From an uncultured Ilumatobacter sp. (GTDB taxonomy: Bacteria; Actinomycetota; Acidimicrobiia; Acidimicrobiales; Ilumatobacteraceae), in NCBI GenBank assembly GCA_938044705.1, contig CALIOL010000260.1, positions 1-43,373 on the forward strand: a stretch of DNA of 43,373 bases. Direction: 5' to 3'. Of the stretch, positions 24,401 to 30,815 are shown one piece after another; positions within the stretch are counted from its first letter, which is position 1; every line of letters starts with the position of its first letter. A program made the translations under genes and the position numbers. A model generated the notes under the pieces. It had not been told where the DNA came from, searched no databases, and saw only the letters and a program-made list of their open reading frames with translations.

Positions 24401-24903
24401 AGGACGCCGGCCGCCTCCTCGATGATCGCCCGTCGTTCTTCCGGACGAGCGTTCAATACGGCGTCGATCTGCCCCTGGCTGACGATGACGTGCTGTTGGC
24501 GCCCGACCCCGGCGTCCGAGAGCATCTCCTGCACGTCGAGCAGGCGGCACCCGACACCATTGATCTGGTATTCGGACTCGCCCGTGCGGAACAGCACTCG
24601 CGTGATCGTGACCTCGTTAAATTCGACACCGAGCGTGCCATCAGCGTTGTCGATCGTGATGCTGACCTCGGCACGGCCGAGCGCGGGACGACTTGCCGTG
24701 CCCGCGAAGATGACGTCGTCCATCTTCTGGGAACGCACCGCCTTGGGCGATTGAGCACCGAGGACCCACGCCATCGCGTCCACGACATTGGACTTTCCGG
24801 ACCCGTTCGGGCCCACGACGACCGTGACGCCCGGCTCGAGGACCATGTTCGTGGAATCAGCGAACGACTTGAAGCCCTTGAGGGCGAGACTCTTCAGATG
24901 CAC
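21418..24903 (-). CDS. smc: Chromosome segregation protein SMC
   Basis: From GTG 24903 the product has 1161 residues, normal for bacterial SMC. The N-terminal head starts VHLKSLALKGFKSFADST and has Walker A GPNGSGKS at 31-38. Two long coiled-coil arms (Glu/Ala/Arg-rich, about 165-490 and 660-980) flank a hinge (about 490-650, with GVLGTLLDLIEIDAGWEPAV). The C-terminal head carries the ABC signature SLLSGGERSLTALAYLFAVF and Walker B YVMDEVEAALDD. SMC organises and segregates chromosomes with ScpAB, which is not in this window. The frame extends to 25026, but that part overlaps mutM. It starts 13 bp after the mutM stop. Confidence 0.96.
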   Translation of the reverse strand: MHLKSLALKGFKSFADSTNMVLEPGVTVVVGPNGSGKSNVVDAMAWVLGAQSPKAVRSQKMDDVIFAGTASRPALGRAEVSITIDNADGTLGVEFNEVTITRVLFRTGESEYQINGVGCRLLDVQEMLSDAGVGRQQHVIVSQGQIDAVLNARPEERRAIIEEAAGVLKFRKRKEKAERRLDATEANLLRVQDLLREVRRQLRPLERQAKAAERHGSLIVELTELKTFVAGREIAGLRTKLESLASVKLDSSSAEAELKTALAALDTSVMAIEAQLSARGASDVSDKLVKVEQLRERARGLSAVLVERRRSLERDKGQLIDAGVVANLEADGARFATELVDVVAELETFEPAANELDAEEALFKSERAQMLEAVGTDQPAAKAASAAAEVRGEARSIKSALERTLGDLRRATSRRDSLAERLKLVDEETSRFRAECEEAGVVEGPLFDEMAAAEDALAAAEAAVEAARAQRAEAGDAASTATARVEALQQALDAAHARAGAERLQGVDGVLGTLLDLIEIDAGWEPAVEAALGESLTAVVVSDPGAARSALDALRSSDTSGAVIALGAQFVAQPSLSVGDAVRPHARSSKSDVSALLDGLLGSAVRIDDVSDALDAAIAHPDAVIVTEAGDRFGLSGWRIGAAGSGATAAALDEATEQSEAAAAQLDVASTKLAGAEEALKLARSTEHEISRRLDANDARLTAASEGLARAQGERREIQTELEGLERTVAEGAENSTREQQRVDELEALLPALESDEQAEAEAARARGEMRAELEKRAAALASKRKDLEVRNAGLIEHRQILERRIAETERRLEADAEARAAAEDQRVVIERAMNAIDQLAEIVGGHQLVVEAHHSELVETRRKQSDEVRGLTTELDELRRDRSEKEQSLDVTRERARKAEIEEAEAKLRLETSIETLRRDLDIEPAVAEAAQMPEIPEGASPAGRVRELERELRLLGPINPLALEEFNELQTRHTFLEEQLEDVRSTRRELSRVIAAVDAEIQNVFASAFADVAGNFTELFGLLFPGGKGALKLTHPDDLLNTGIEVEAKPSGKNVKKLSLLSGGERSLTALAYLFAVFRSRPSPFYVMDEVEAALDDVNLHRFLGLIQEFRKDAQLIVVSHQKRTMEAGDCLLGVSMQPGGSSKVVTERTETSQLPLDA

Positions 24904-24916
24904 AGCGCGAGAGATA

Positions 24917-25753
24917 CTACCGCTGGCACCACGGGCAGAAGTGGGTGCTGCGGCCACCGCTGACCGTACGACGAATCCAGCCGCGCCCACACGTGGAGCA
25001 TCGCTCCCCCGCTCGGGCGTACACACGGTGGTCGTCTTGGTAGGAGCCGCCCTCTCCCATCAGGTCGACGTACTGCGCATCACCCAGCGTGGAACCGCCT
25101 GCGTCGATCGCAGCGGTCAAGATTTCCACGATCGCTGCGTGGAGTCGCCAGGTCGCCGCTGCATCGATGGAATTGGCGGGCCGATCTGGCCGAAGACGAG
25201 CGCGGTGCAGCGTCTCATCGGCATAGATGTTGCCAATTCCAGCAATCGCGGTCTGGTCGAGCAGCAGCGGCTTGAGTGCCTTGGTCGTTCCACGCACGAT
25301 CTGGCGGAGCTGTTCGCGCGGAAAGTCATCCGCAATGGGGTCGACGCCGAGGGCTGCGACCCCAGGCAGCTCCACGTCGATGCGGTCGGGCGCGTACACG
25401 ACGACTTCGCCAAAGGTCCTCGGATCCACGAACCACGCTTCGCGGCCATCGTCGAGGTGCATCACGACGTGCGTATGCAATGGCCGCTCCGCCCCGCCTT
25501 CGGCCAGGAGCACCTGACCACTCATCCGCAGATGGATCATCATCGCGTCGCCGTTGTCGAGTGGGAGCAACAGGTATTTGCCCCGTCGATTCGCTGCGAC
25601 CACGGTCGTGTTGCTGAGGCCGTCGATCAAGGCCTCGCGCGATGTTCGACGCACGACTCGTTCGCGCCCGACTTCAACTTCCGTGATCCGGCGCCCGACG
25701 AGATGGCGATCCAAGCCGCGTCGTACGGTCTCCACCTCCGGGAGTTCAGGCAC
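24917..25753 (-). CDS. mutM: Formamidopyrimidine-DNA glycosylase
   Basis: The 278-residue enzyme starts with the diagnostic MPELPEVETVRRGLDRHL (catalytic Pro2 and Glu3), has Lys59 in NRRGKYLLL, the H2TH region AIAGIGNIYADETLHRARLRP near 169-189, and a C-terminal zinc finger with Cys pairs in CSTCGRGW and THFCPWC. It excises oxidised purines such as 8-oxoguanine and nicks the abasic site. The GTG start at 25753 overlaps the rnc stop by 8 bp, and smc follows closely, so rnc-mutM-smc form one transcription unit, as in many actinobacteria. Confidence 0.96.
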   Translation of the reverse strand: MPELPEVETVRRGLDRHLVGRRITEVEVGRERVVRRTSREALIDGLSNTTVVAANRRGKYLLLPLDNGDAMMIHLRMSGQVLLAEGGAERPLHTHVVMHLDDGREAWFVDPRTFGEVVVYAPDRIDVELPGVAALGVDPIADDFPREQLRQIVRGTTKALKPLLLDQTAIAGIGNIYADETLHRARLRPDRPANSIDAAATWRLHAAIVEILTAAIDAGGSTLGDAQYVDLMGEGGSYQDDHRVYARAGERCSTCGRGWIRRTVSGGRSTHFCPWCQR

Positions 25754-26435
25754 GTTTGCTCAGCGCCTCGTACGCCATCGCTGCGGCACTCTGCTCGGCT
25801 GCCTTCTTCGAACCACCGTCGCCGGTGCCCATCTGCCGTCCGTCGACGACGACGGTGGCCGTGAAGACCTTCGCGTGGTCGGGCCCCACCGATGTCACGG
25901 AATAGCTGGGCGCGGATCTCCCGTTGCGAGCGCAGAGCTCTTGGAGCTCGGTCTTGTGATCGTGGTGCCCCGATCGATCCGAGAGTGCAGCGAGATGCGG
26001 GCCGACGAGCCGCTCGACGATGTCGAACGCGACTGCGGCACCCCCGTCGAGGTACGCCGCGGCCAGGAGCGCTTCGAACGCGTCGGACAGGATCGATGCC
26101 TTGTCCGCTCCGCCAGCCTGTTGCTCACCGTTGCCGAGCAACAACGACGGACCGAGGCGGATCTCGCGGGCGATTGCGGCCAACGCGGCTTCCTGCACGA
26201 CGTTGATTCGTCGGGCGGTGAGCGCACCTTCCGAATCCTGCGGGTACCGCCGGAAGACCAGGTCGGCAACGGCCCAGCCGAGGACCGCATCACCGAGGAA
26301 CTCGAGTCGTTCGTTGCTCTCGGCATCGCCGTTCTCGGCGCACCACGATCTGTGCCGGAGCGACAATTCGAGCAGCGAACGATCGACGAATCGGTAGCCG
26401 ATTCGATCGCCGAGCGCGTCGAGTTCATCCTCCAT
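25746..26435 (-). CDS. rnc: Ribonuclease III
   Basis: I place the start at ATG 26435 (229 residues) because a GAGGAGG sequence lies about 12 nt upstream; a TTG at 26468 would add 11 residues. The endonuclease domain has the signature NERLEFLGDAVLG (41-53), a second acidic site in SILSDAFEALLAAAYLDGG near 113-131, and a C-terminal double-stranded RNA-binding domain (about 155-229; HKTELQELCARNG, then GDGGSKKAAEQSAA). It cleaves structured RNA, including the 30S rRNA precursor. It lies between acpP and mutM, a common actinobacterial order. Confidence 0.95.
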   Translation of the reverse strand: MEDELDALGDRIGYRFVDRSLLELSLRHRSWCAENGDAESNERLEFLGDAVLGWAVADLVFRRYPQDSEGALTARRINVVQEAALAAIAREIRLGPSLLLGNGEQQAGGADKASILSDAFEALLAAAYLDGGAAVAFDIVERLVGPHLAALSDRSGHHDHKTELQELCARNGRSAPSYSVTSVGPDHAKVFTATVVVDGRQMGTGDGGSKKAAEQSAAAMAYEALSKRA

Positions 26436-26470
26436 CGCAGTCTCGGCCTCCTCAGGCGCGTGCTTCAAGA

Positions 26471-26746
26471 TCAGTCGTTGGCGTTCTCGAAGACATAGTC
26501 GACGGCGTCTCGAACAGTCTTCAGGTCTTCGAGGTCCTCGTCTTCGATGCGGAAGTCGCCCGCTCGCTCGCCGACCTGCTCCTCGAGCGCCTCCACCAGT
26601 TCGATCAACGCGAGCGAGTCTGCGTCGAGGTCGTCCACGAAGGACTGGCCTTCGGAGATGGTCCCGGGCTCGATCTCGAGAATGTCCGAGAGGCTGTCGC
26701 GCACGATCCGGAGGATCTCGTCACGCTCGATCTTGTTCGCTGACAT
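26471..26746 (-). CDS. acpP: Acyl carrier protein
   Basis: The 91-residue acidic protein has the ACP four-helix pattern with the phosphopantetheine site DADSLALIELVEAL; the modified Ser is residue 44. It carries acyl chains during fatty acid synthesis, and its neighbour plsX uses acyl-ACP, which supports the call. A TAGTCT hexamer exactly 6 nt before the ATG suggests a separate leaderless transcript in addition to any read-through from plsX. At 91 residues it is slightly longer than E. coli ACP, owing to its N-terminal end (MSANKIERDEI) and C-terminal tail (YVFENAND). Confidence 0.92.
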   Translation of the reverse strand: MSANKIERDEILRIVRDSLSDILEIEPGTISEGQSFVDDLDADSLALIELVEALEEQVGERAGDFRIEDEDLEDLKTVRDAVDYVFENAND

Positions 26747-26752
26747 GCCGGG

Positions 26753-26758
26753 AGACTA
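26753..26758 (-). promoter_or_regulatory. Putative leaderless -10 (TAGTCT) of acpP
   Basis: Minus-strand TAGTCT is 6 nt before the acpP ATG, in the 55-bp gap after plsX. Confidence 0.5.
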
Positions 26759-26801
26759 TCGCCAGCGGTTGCTGCGGGACGCGACTCCGACCGACCGCTG
26801 C

Positions 26802-27794
26802 TCAGTCGCGGGTCGCGGCGATCGCCGCTGTGATCTCAGCGGTGATGTTGTGTTCGACCATGTCTCGCGCCACCCCGATGCCGTTGCGCATCGCGTCAGC
26901 ACTCGAAGATCCGTGCGAGATGATGCACACGCCGTCGACGCCCAGCAGGATCGCTCCGCCGTACGTGTCCGGGCTGAGCGATGTGTAGAGCGGGAGCAGC
27001 GCCGGCATCAGTGCGTCGGCGTGTTCTTTGTACTCCGGCGCGTCGAAGGCTTCGAGCAGCGCCGAGATGACGGTCTTCATTCCACCTTCGAGCGTCTTCA
27101 AGACAACGTTGCCGGTGAAGCCGTCGGTCACGCAGACATCGACTTCGTCGGTCATGATGTCTCGACCTTCGATGTTGCCGATGAAGTTGATTCCCGGCGT
27201 CTGCGCGAGCAGTTCGTTGGTCTCCTTGCGCAGCGTGTCGCCCTTGCTCGCCTCTTCACCGATCGAGAGCAATCCGACTCGTGGATTGTCGATGTCGAAT
27301 CGGTGATGGGCGAAAATCGAGCCCATCTGCGCGAACTGCACGAGCCAGTCGGCTTGAACTTCGGCATTCGCTCCGGCATCGAGGAGCACGGTCGGCGTCG
27401 AGCCTGGCACCGGTATCGGCGTTGCGATCGCGGGGCGCTTGACGCCCTTGATTCGCCCCATGCGGAGGAGTGCGGCAGCCATCGTGGCACCGGTGTTCCC
27501 GGCTGAGATCATCGCGCTCGCTTTGCCGTCGCGGACGGCTTCGGCTGCTCGCACGAGCGTCGAGTCCTTCTTCTTTCGAACGCCCGCCGCCGGATCGTCG
27601 TGCATCCCGATGACTTCGGATGCCTCGATCAAGGCGAGAGTGCCGCCTGCGCCGTCACGTCCCTCGAGGTCGGCCGGGCCGACCAGGACGACGGGAATGC
27701 CATCGGCAACGGCGGCATGGGCGCCGCCGAGATTGGGTGCAGGAGCGTCATCGCCGCCCATGGCGTCGATCGCAACCGGCAACATGTCAGACAT
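26802..27794 (-). CDS. plsX: Phosphate acyltransferase PlsX
   Basis: From ATG 27794 the product has 330 residues (ATG 27785 is an equally possible start). It begins LPVAIDAMGGDDAPAPNLGG, the diagnostic PlsX N-terminus, and contains AVRDGKASAMISAGNTGATM near 92-111, DAGANAEVQADWLVQFA near 142-158, and DVCVTDGFTGNVVLKTLEGG near 221-240. PlsX converts acyl-ACP to acyl phosphate, the first step of phosphatidic acid synthesis with PlsY. It lies between rpmF and acpP, the order seen in very many bacteria. A small hairpin sits in the 20-bp gap to rpmF. Confidence 0.95.
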   Translation of the reverse strand: MSDMLPVAIDAMGGDDAPAPNLGGAHAAVADGIPVVLVGPADLEGRDGAGGTLALIEASEVIGMHDDPAAGVRKKKDSTLVRAAEAVRDGKASAMISAGNTGATMAAALLRMGRIKGVKRPAIATPIPVPGSTPTVLLDAGANAEVQADWLVQFAQMGSIFAHHRFDIDNPRVGLLSIGEEASKGDTLRKETNELLAQTPGINFIGNIEGRDIMTDEVDVCVTDGFTGNVVLKTLEGGMKTVISALLEAFDAPEYKEHADALMPALLPLYTSLSPDTYGGAILLGVDGVCIISHGSSSADAMRNGIGVARDMVEHNITAEITAAIAATRD

Positions 27795-27795
27795 G

Positions 27796-27811
27796 TGCGT
27801 CAATGGACGCA
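27796..27811 (-). other. Small hairpin in the rpmF-plsX gap
   Basis: A perfect 6-bp inverted repeat (TGCGTC / GACGCA) with a 4-nt loop fills almost the whole gap between the rpmF stop and the plsX start. With no U-tract it is unlikely to terminate; it could affect plsX translation. Confidence 0.4.
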
Positions 27812-27813
27812 GG

Positions 27814-27993
27814 TCAGCTGACGTCGATGGCGTACCGGTCGCGGTACCAACCGCACGAACCACACACGGTGTGCGGGGTCTTCGCTGCGCCGCACTTGGG
27901 GCAGACGCTGCGTGCAGGAGCCTTCAGCTGCCACGCGCTTGCGCGACGGCTGCGGGTCTTCATCTTGGAAGTCTTCTTCTTCGGGACAGCCAT
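27814..27993 (-). CDS. rpmF: 50S ribosomal protein L32
   Basis: A 59-residue gene: MAVPKKKTSKMKTRSRRASA is the invariant L32 N-terminus, followed by a zinc ribbon with CPKCG and CGSCG pairs and the C-terminal WYRDRYAIDVS. L32 binds near the peptide exit tunnel of the 50S subunit. Both zinc-binding pairs are intact, so this is the zinc-dependent (C+) paralogue. It sits between yceD and plsX, a classic bacterial cluster. A GAGAGCGAACG sequence just before the ATG may serve as a weak ribosome binding site. Confidence 0.96.
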   Translation of the reverse strand: MAVPKKKTSKMKTRSRRASAWQLKAPARSVCPKCGAAKTPHTVCGSCGWYRDRYAIDVS

Positions 27994-28178
27994 CGTTCGC
28001 TCTCGTTCTCGTCAATCTCGCTGTATCGACCGCCGGCGTCGCGCAATGTGCGCAACGGCTCAGGTCATTGGGTCGGTCGTCAGGGCCGCATCACGATATC
28101 GGGTCGCGAGGTCGCTCCAACACGTGCGCACGGAGCGTGACACCCGACCCGATCGACGGAGCCCGAGACGAAGCCGTG

Positions 28179-28691
28179 TCAGTCGTCCAGGACCAGTCCA
28201 TCGAGCGCTGCCCAACGATGGTCCTTCACCTCGGTGTCACAGTCACAGCTGCTCGTGTTGCGGTCGATGCCGCACTTCGGGCACAAACCGGCGCAGTCCG
28301 ACGAGCACTGGCGTTCGTCGTCGAGTTCGAGCAACGCGGCCTGACGAGCGGTCGGAGCCAGATTCAGCTGGTTGTCGAGGATGGGGTACGCATCTTCGTC
28401 GATGACGTCGACTTGGAAGAGTTCGTCGATATCGGCCACAGCGACCCCGGTCAGGTCCTGCAGACACCGGCGACACGGTGCAGCCCACGGTGCGCGAACT
28501 TCTCCGCGCACGACGATGCCGTCGTTCATCACGGTCAGCAGCACGTCCACATCGACTTCGCCATCCAGCGACGCGTGCTCGACATCGAGGTCCGAGCCCG
28601 ACACGGTGACCTCGACGGGCTTCGTCGCTCCAGGCTGACGCAACAGCTCGACGGCGTTGATCCGCAGCTCCCGGGTGCCCGTTGACTCCAT
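28179..28691 (-). CDS. yceD: YceD (DUF177) family protein
   Basis: The 170-residue protein fits the YceD/DUF177 family by position (directly before rpmF) and pattern: an N-terminal beta-rich half (ELRINAVELLRQPGATKPVE) and Cys pairs in APCRRCL (residues 72-78) and QCSSDCAGLCPKCG near 128-141, with a further CDCD near 148. The family is linked to 23S rRNA accumulation and is translated with L32 in many bacteria; the Cys-rich part probably binds zinc. The ATG at 28691 has TAGGTT exactly 6 nt upstream. The 185 bp between it and rpmF contain no gene. Confidence 0.9.
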   Translation of the reverse strand: MESTGTRELRINAVELLRQPGATKPVEVTVSGSDLDVEHASLDGEVDVDVLLTVMNDGIVVRGEVRAPWAAPCRRCLQDLTGVAVADIDELFQVDVIDEDAYPILDNQLNLAPTARQAALLELDDERQCSSDCAGLCPKCGIDRNTSSCDCDTEVKDHRWAALDGLVLDD

Positions 28692-28697
28692 GATCCC

Positions 28698-28703
28698 AAC
28701 CTA
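28698..28703 (-). promoter_or_regulatory. Putative leaderless -10 (TAGGTT) of yceD-rpmF-plsX
   Basis: Minus-strand TAGGTT is 6 nt before the yceD ATG, with no Shine-Dalgarno between. Confidence 0.5.
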
Positions 28704-28828
28704 CCGACGAGAACCGATCAGCCGAGCCACTCAACGCTCACGCCCGCGCAACAGTCGAAAGGCTGCTGCGAATCCAAGTCTCTTGAGCGGTGATCAGATC
28801 GTTCGAGGTCAAGGAAGCATGAACCCGA

Positions 28829-28879
28829 GTTGCCTCTGGGCAACGAGCGGTGAGGGCTGACGCAGAGATCGGGCGATCT
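28829..28879 (-). terminator. Two hairpins 3' of the DivIVA-like gene
   Basis: Downstream of the DivIVA-like stop on the minus strand lie 28879-28866 (6-bp stem AGATCG/CGATCT, 2-nt loop) and 28844-28829 (6-bp stem GTTGCC/GGCAAC, 4-nt loop). Neither has a U-tract. They may mark the end of the rsmD-coaD transcript before yceD. Confidence 0.3.
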
Positions 28880-28887
28880 GGCGCCGC

Positions 28888-29523
28888 TCAAGCTTCTTGG
28901 TCGAAGAAGCCGTGGGTGTCGTCGTCTTCGGGAACCGCTGCTGCGACCTCGCCACCGCCGATCGACAACCGTTGACGGCCTGCGTGCACGGTCTTTCCGA
29001 GCTTGTCGAGCAGGATCTCGAACGATCCGAGACGCTGGTCGAGGAAATCCTCGGTTTCGTGCTTGAGGCGGCGCGAGTCGCCTTCGGCGGTCTCCATGAC
29101 CTGGCGCGCCCGCTGTTCGGCGGCGCGAACCACTTCGGTGCGCTGCACCATGCGTTCCGCTCGAACGCGTGCGGCTTCGAGCAGCTCGTCGGCTTCGCGG
29201 CGCGTCTTGGCGACGAACTCTTGCCGCTCCTTCAGCATCCAGCGCGCTTGGCGAAGCTCGTCAGGCAAGCGGTTGAGGGACTCTTCGAGGAGTTCGATGA
29301 TCTCGTCGCGGTCGATACGAGGCGACGACGACAACGGCATGGTCGGAGCGGTCGCCACGATGTCGATCGCTCTGCGCAGCAACGTTTCTGCGTCACCGAC
29401 GAAGTTGCTCGCCGCACCTGCGTGCGAATAGTCGTCATCGTCGACAACGTCGTCGTAGTGATCCTGGGGGCGCGGATCGTCGTACCGGGGGTCGTGTCGA
29501 TCGTCGTGCTGGTCGTAGGTCAT
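28888..29523 (-). CDS. DivIVA/ATP-synthase-b-like coiled-coil protein
   Basis: The 211-residue protein resembles the actinobacterial family of M. tuberculosis Rv2927c, which lies in the same gene neighbourhood. It has an unusual N-terminal low-complexity segment of Asp/His/Tyr (residues 3-34; nearly half acidic), a short helix (AETLLRRAIDIVATAP), then a long coiled coil from about 70 to 180 rich in Glu, Arg and Ala, and an acidic tail. There is no membrane helix. By family resemblance it may associate with the cell envelope growth or division apparatus; direct function is unknown. It starts 6 bp after the coaD stop, so it is in the rsmD-coaD operon. Confidence 0.75.
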   Translation of the reverse strand: MTYDQHDDRHDPRYDDPRPQDHYDDVVDDDDYSHAGAASNFVGDAETLLRRAIDIVATAPTMPLSSSPRIDRDEIIELLEESLNRLPDELRQARWMLKERQEFVAKTRREADELLEAARVRAERMVQRTEVVRAAEQRARQVMETAEGDSRRLKHETEDFLDQRLGSFEILLDKLGKTVHAGRQRLSIGGGEVAAAVPEDDDTHGFFDQEA

Positions 29524-29529
29524 CGGTAC

Positions 29530-30039
29530 TCAGTTCTGCTCACGGCTCGCCGCCCTCCGGCTCAGTGCTTCGCCCACCGCCGCGGGGACGAGGTGGGCGA
29601 CGTCGCCACCGTAGTTGGCGATCTCTCGCACGAAGCGGCTACTCACGAAACCCAATTCTGGCTGACACGGCAGGTACACGGTGCTCACGCCCGACACGGA
29701 CCGATTCATCTGCGCCATCTGCTGTTCGATCTCGAAGTCGCCCGGGGTGCGCAGACCTTTCACGATGAAGTCTGCTTCGGCTGCAACGGCCGCTTGGATC
29801 GCCAACCCCGTGTGCTTCTCGATCGTGACACCGTCGAGATGCGCCGTCGCAGCCTGTGCGAGTTCGACGCGTTCGTCGACGTCGAACATGCCGGACGCCT
29901 TGGCGAAGTTGTACATGACGGCAACGACGACGTCACCGAATAGCTCGTTGGCCTGTTCGATCACATCGAGGTGACCGAGGTGGATGGGGTCGAAGCTGCC
30001 CGGATACATCACCCGAGTGCGCGAAGAGGTCTCGGACAT
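29530..30039 (-). CDS. coaD: Phosphopantetheine adenylyltransferase
   Basis: From ATG 30039 the product has 169 residues, the family length. Motifs: RVMYPGSFDPIHLGHLDVIE with the nucleotidyltransferase HLGH (near residues 22-25), VKGLRTPGDFEIEQQMAQMN near 89-108, and FVSSRFVREIANYGGDV near 127-143 (the ISSTxxR-type loop). It adenylates 4'-phosphopantetheine, the penultimate step of CoA synthesis. The frame runs on to 30198, but that part overlaps rsmD. The 11-bp gap after rsmD and the conserved rsmD-coaD pairing support one operon. Confidence 0.96.
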   Translation of the reverse strand: MSETSSRTRVMYPGSFDPIHLGHLDVIEQANELFGDVVVAVMYNFAKASGMFDVDERVELAQAATAHLDGVTIEKHTGLAIQAAVAAEADFIVKGLRTPGDFEIEQQMAQMNRSVSGVSTVYLPCQPELGFVSSRFVREIANYGGDVAHLVPAAVGEALSRRAASREQN

Positions 30040-30050
30040 GGAACGCGACG

Positions 30051-30569
30051 TTACTTGGCGTCTCGTTCGAGAAAGCTCACCCATGTTCGGCCGTATCGCT
30101 TCGAGCGGGTCGCAGTCCAGCCTTCGGGATTCGGCAGCGTCCGACCGGACTCGGCGACGACGAAGTCGGCGCGCAGGTTCGCCAGCAATTGGTCCCATCC
30201 GTCGAAGTCGTACGGGGGATCCGCGAACACGATGTCGACGTCGAGGGTGATGGCAGCCTGAATCGCGTCAGAGCGCATGATCCGCGACCGGTCACCGAGA
30301 TCGAGTGTTTCGACGTTCTCCTCCAGCGCACGCAGCGCATTGCGGTCTCGTTCGACGAACGTGCAGTGCGCAGCACCTCGCGAGATCGCTTCGATGCCGA
30401 CGGCGCCGGTTCCAGCGAACAGGTCGGCCACGATCGCTCCGTCGATCACGCCGGCCGAACCGAGCGCGTTGAAGACCGCTTCGCGCACCCGATCGGTCGT
30501 CGGCCGGGTCGAGGTGCCTTCGGGCGACACGAGCTTGCGACCGCCGAGTTCTCCTGAGACCACGCGCAT
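30051..30569 (-). CDS. rsmD: 16S rRNA (guanine-966-N2)-methyltransferase RsmD
   Basis: The 172-residue SAM enzyme starts MRVVSGELGGRKLVSPEGTS and shows STRPTTDRVREAVFNALGS, the SAM loop ADLFAGTGAVGIEAISRGA near residues 49-67, and catalytic FADPPYD near 115-121. RsmD methylates G966 of 16S rRNA on assembled small subunits. ATG 30569 is chosen over 30599 because TACAGT lies exactly 6 nt upstream and MRVVSG is the family start. It is divergent from a zinc-ribbon gene, with only 38 bp between the starts, so two promoters share this space. Confidence 0.94.
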   Translation of the reverse strand: MRVVSGELGGRKLVSPEGTSTRPTTDRVREAVFNALGSAGVIDGAIVADLFAGTGAVGIEAISRGAAHCTFVERDRNALRALEENVETLDLGDRSRIMRSDAIQAAITLDVDIVFADPPYDFDGWDQLLANLRADFVVAESGRTLPNPEGWTATRSKRYGRTWVSFLERDAK

Positions 30570-30575
30570 CGGCGC

Positions 30576-30581
30576 ACTGTA
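30576..30581 (-). promoter_or_regulatory. Putative leaderless -10 (TACAGT) of rsmD-coaD
   Basis: Minus-strand TACAGT is 6 nt before the rsmD ATG, 13 bp from the divergent CACAAT element. Confidence 0.5.
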
Positions 30582-30594
30582 CGGCGCGAGACGC

Positions 30595-30600
30595 CACAAT
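30595..30600 (+). promoter_or_regulatory. Possible -10 (CACAAT) of the zinc-ribbon gene
   Basis: CACAAT lies 7 nt before ATG 30608. It deviates from TANNNT at the first base, so confidence is low. Confidence 0.3.
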
Positions 30601-30607
30601 GGTGCCC

Positions 30608-30799
30608 ATGTTCGCTCCCCCGCCGCAGATCACGTGTATCGACTGCGGCGGACGGTGCTTCTTGCTGACACAGCCACGTGAAGACGGGAGCTGGGAGGCG
30701 GGTGACGCAGTCGCCTACCGATGCGAGGACTGCCTCGATCGGTGGGACCTGGTCCTCGAAGACGACGACATCGAAAGCGACGGCCGCCCCGACTGGTGA
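30608..30799 (+). CDS. Small zinc-ribbon protein
   Basis: The 63-residue protein (ATG 30608, MFAPPPQITCIDCGGRCFLL) has two CxxC pairs, in TCIDCGG and RCEDCLD, spaced about 32 residues apart, which is a zinc ribbon. A short acidic tail follows (LEDDDIESDGRPDW). An in-frame ATG at 30599 would place the start inside the promoter-like element, so the shorter form is preferred. It is divergent from rsmD and converges with the antiporter gene. I do not recognise a specific family with certainty; small ribbons of this kind occur widely in actinobacteria, and nucleic-acid or protein binding is a guess. Confidence 0.7.
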   Translation: MFAPPPQITCIDCGGRCFLLTQPREDGSWEAGDAVAYRCEDCLDRWDLVLEDDDIESDGRPDW

Positions 30800-30815
30800 G
30801 GATCGGCGCCGGGAG

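Noticed and set aside
21793-24963. A 1056-codon plus-strand open frame antisense to smc
   Set aside because: Arg/Leu-rich mirror of the SMC coiled coil, no domain or start signal; a codon-bias shadow.
24904-25026. Longer SMC with a 41-residue N-terminal extension
   Set aside because: The extension lies inside mutM, and SMC proteins begin at the VHLKSL strand.
28692-28887. A possible tRNA or small RNA gene in the yceD/DivIVA-like gap
   Set aside because: No T-loop GGTTCRA motif with matching acceptor arms; only two short hairpins are visible.
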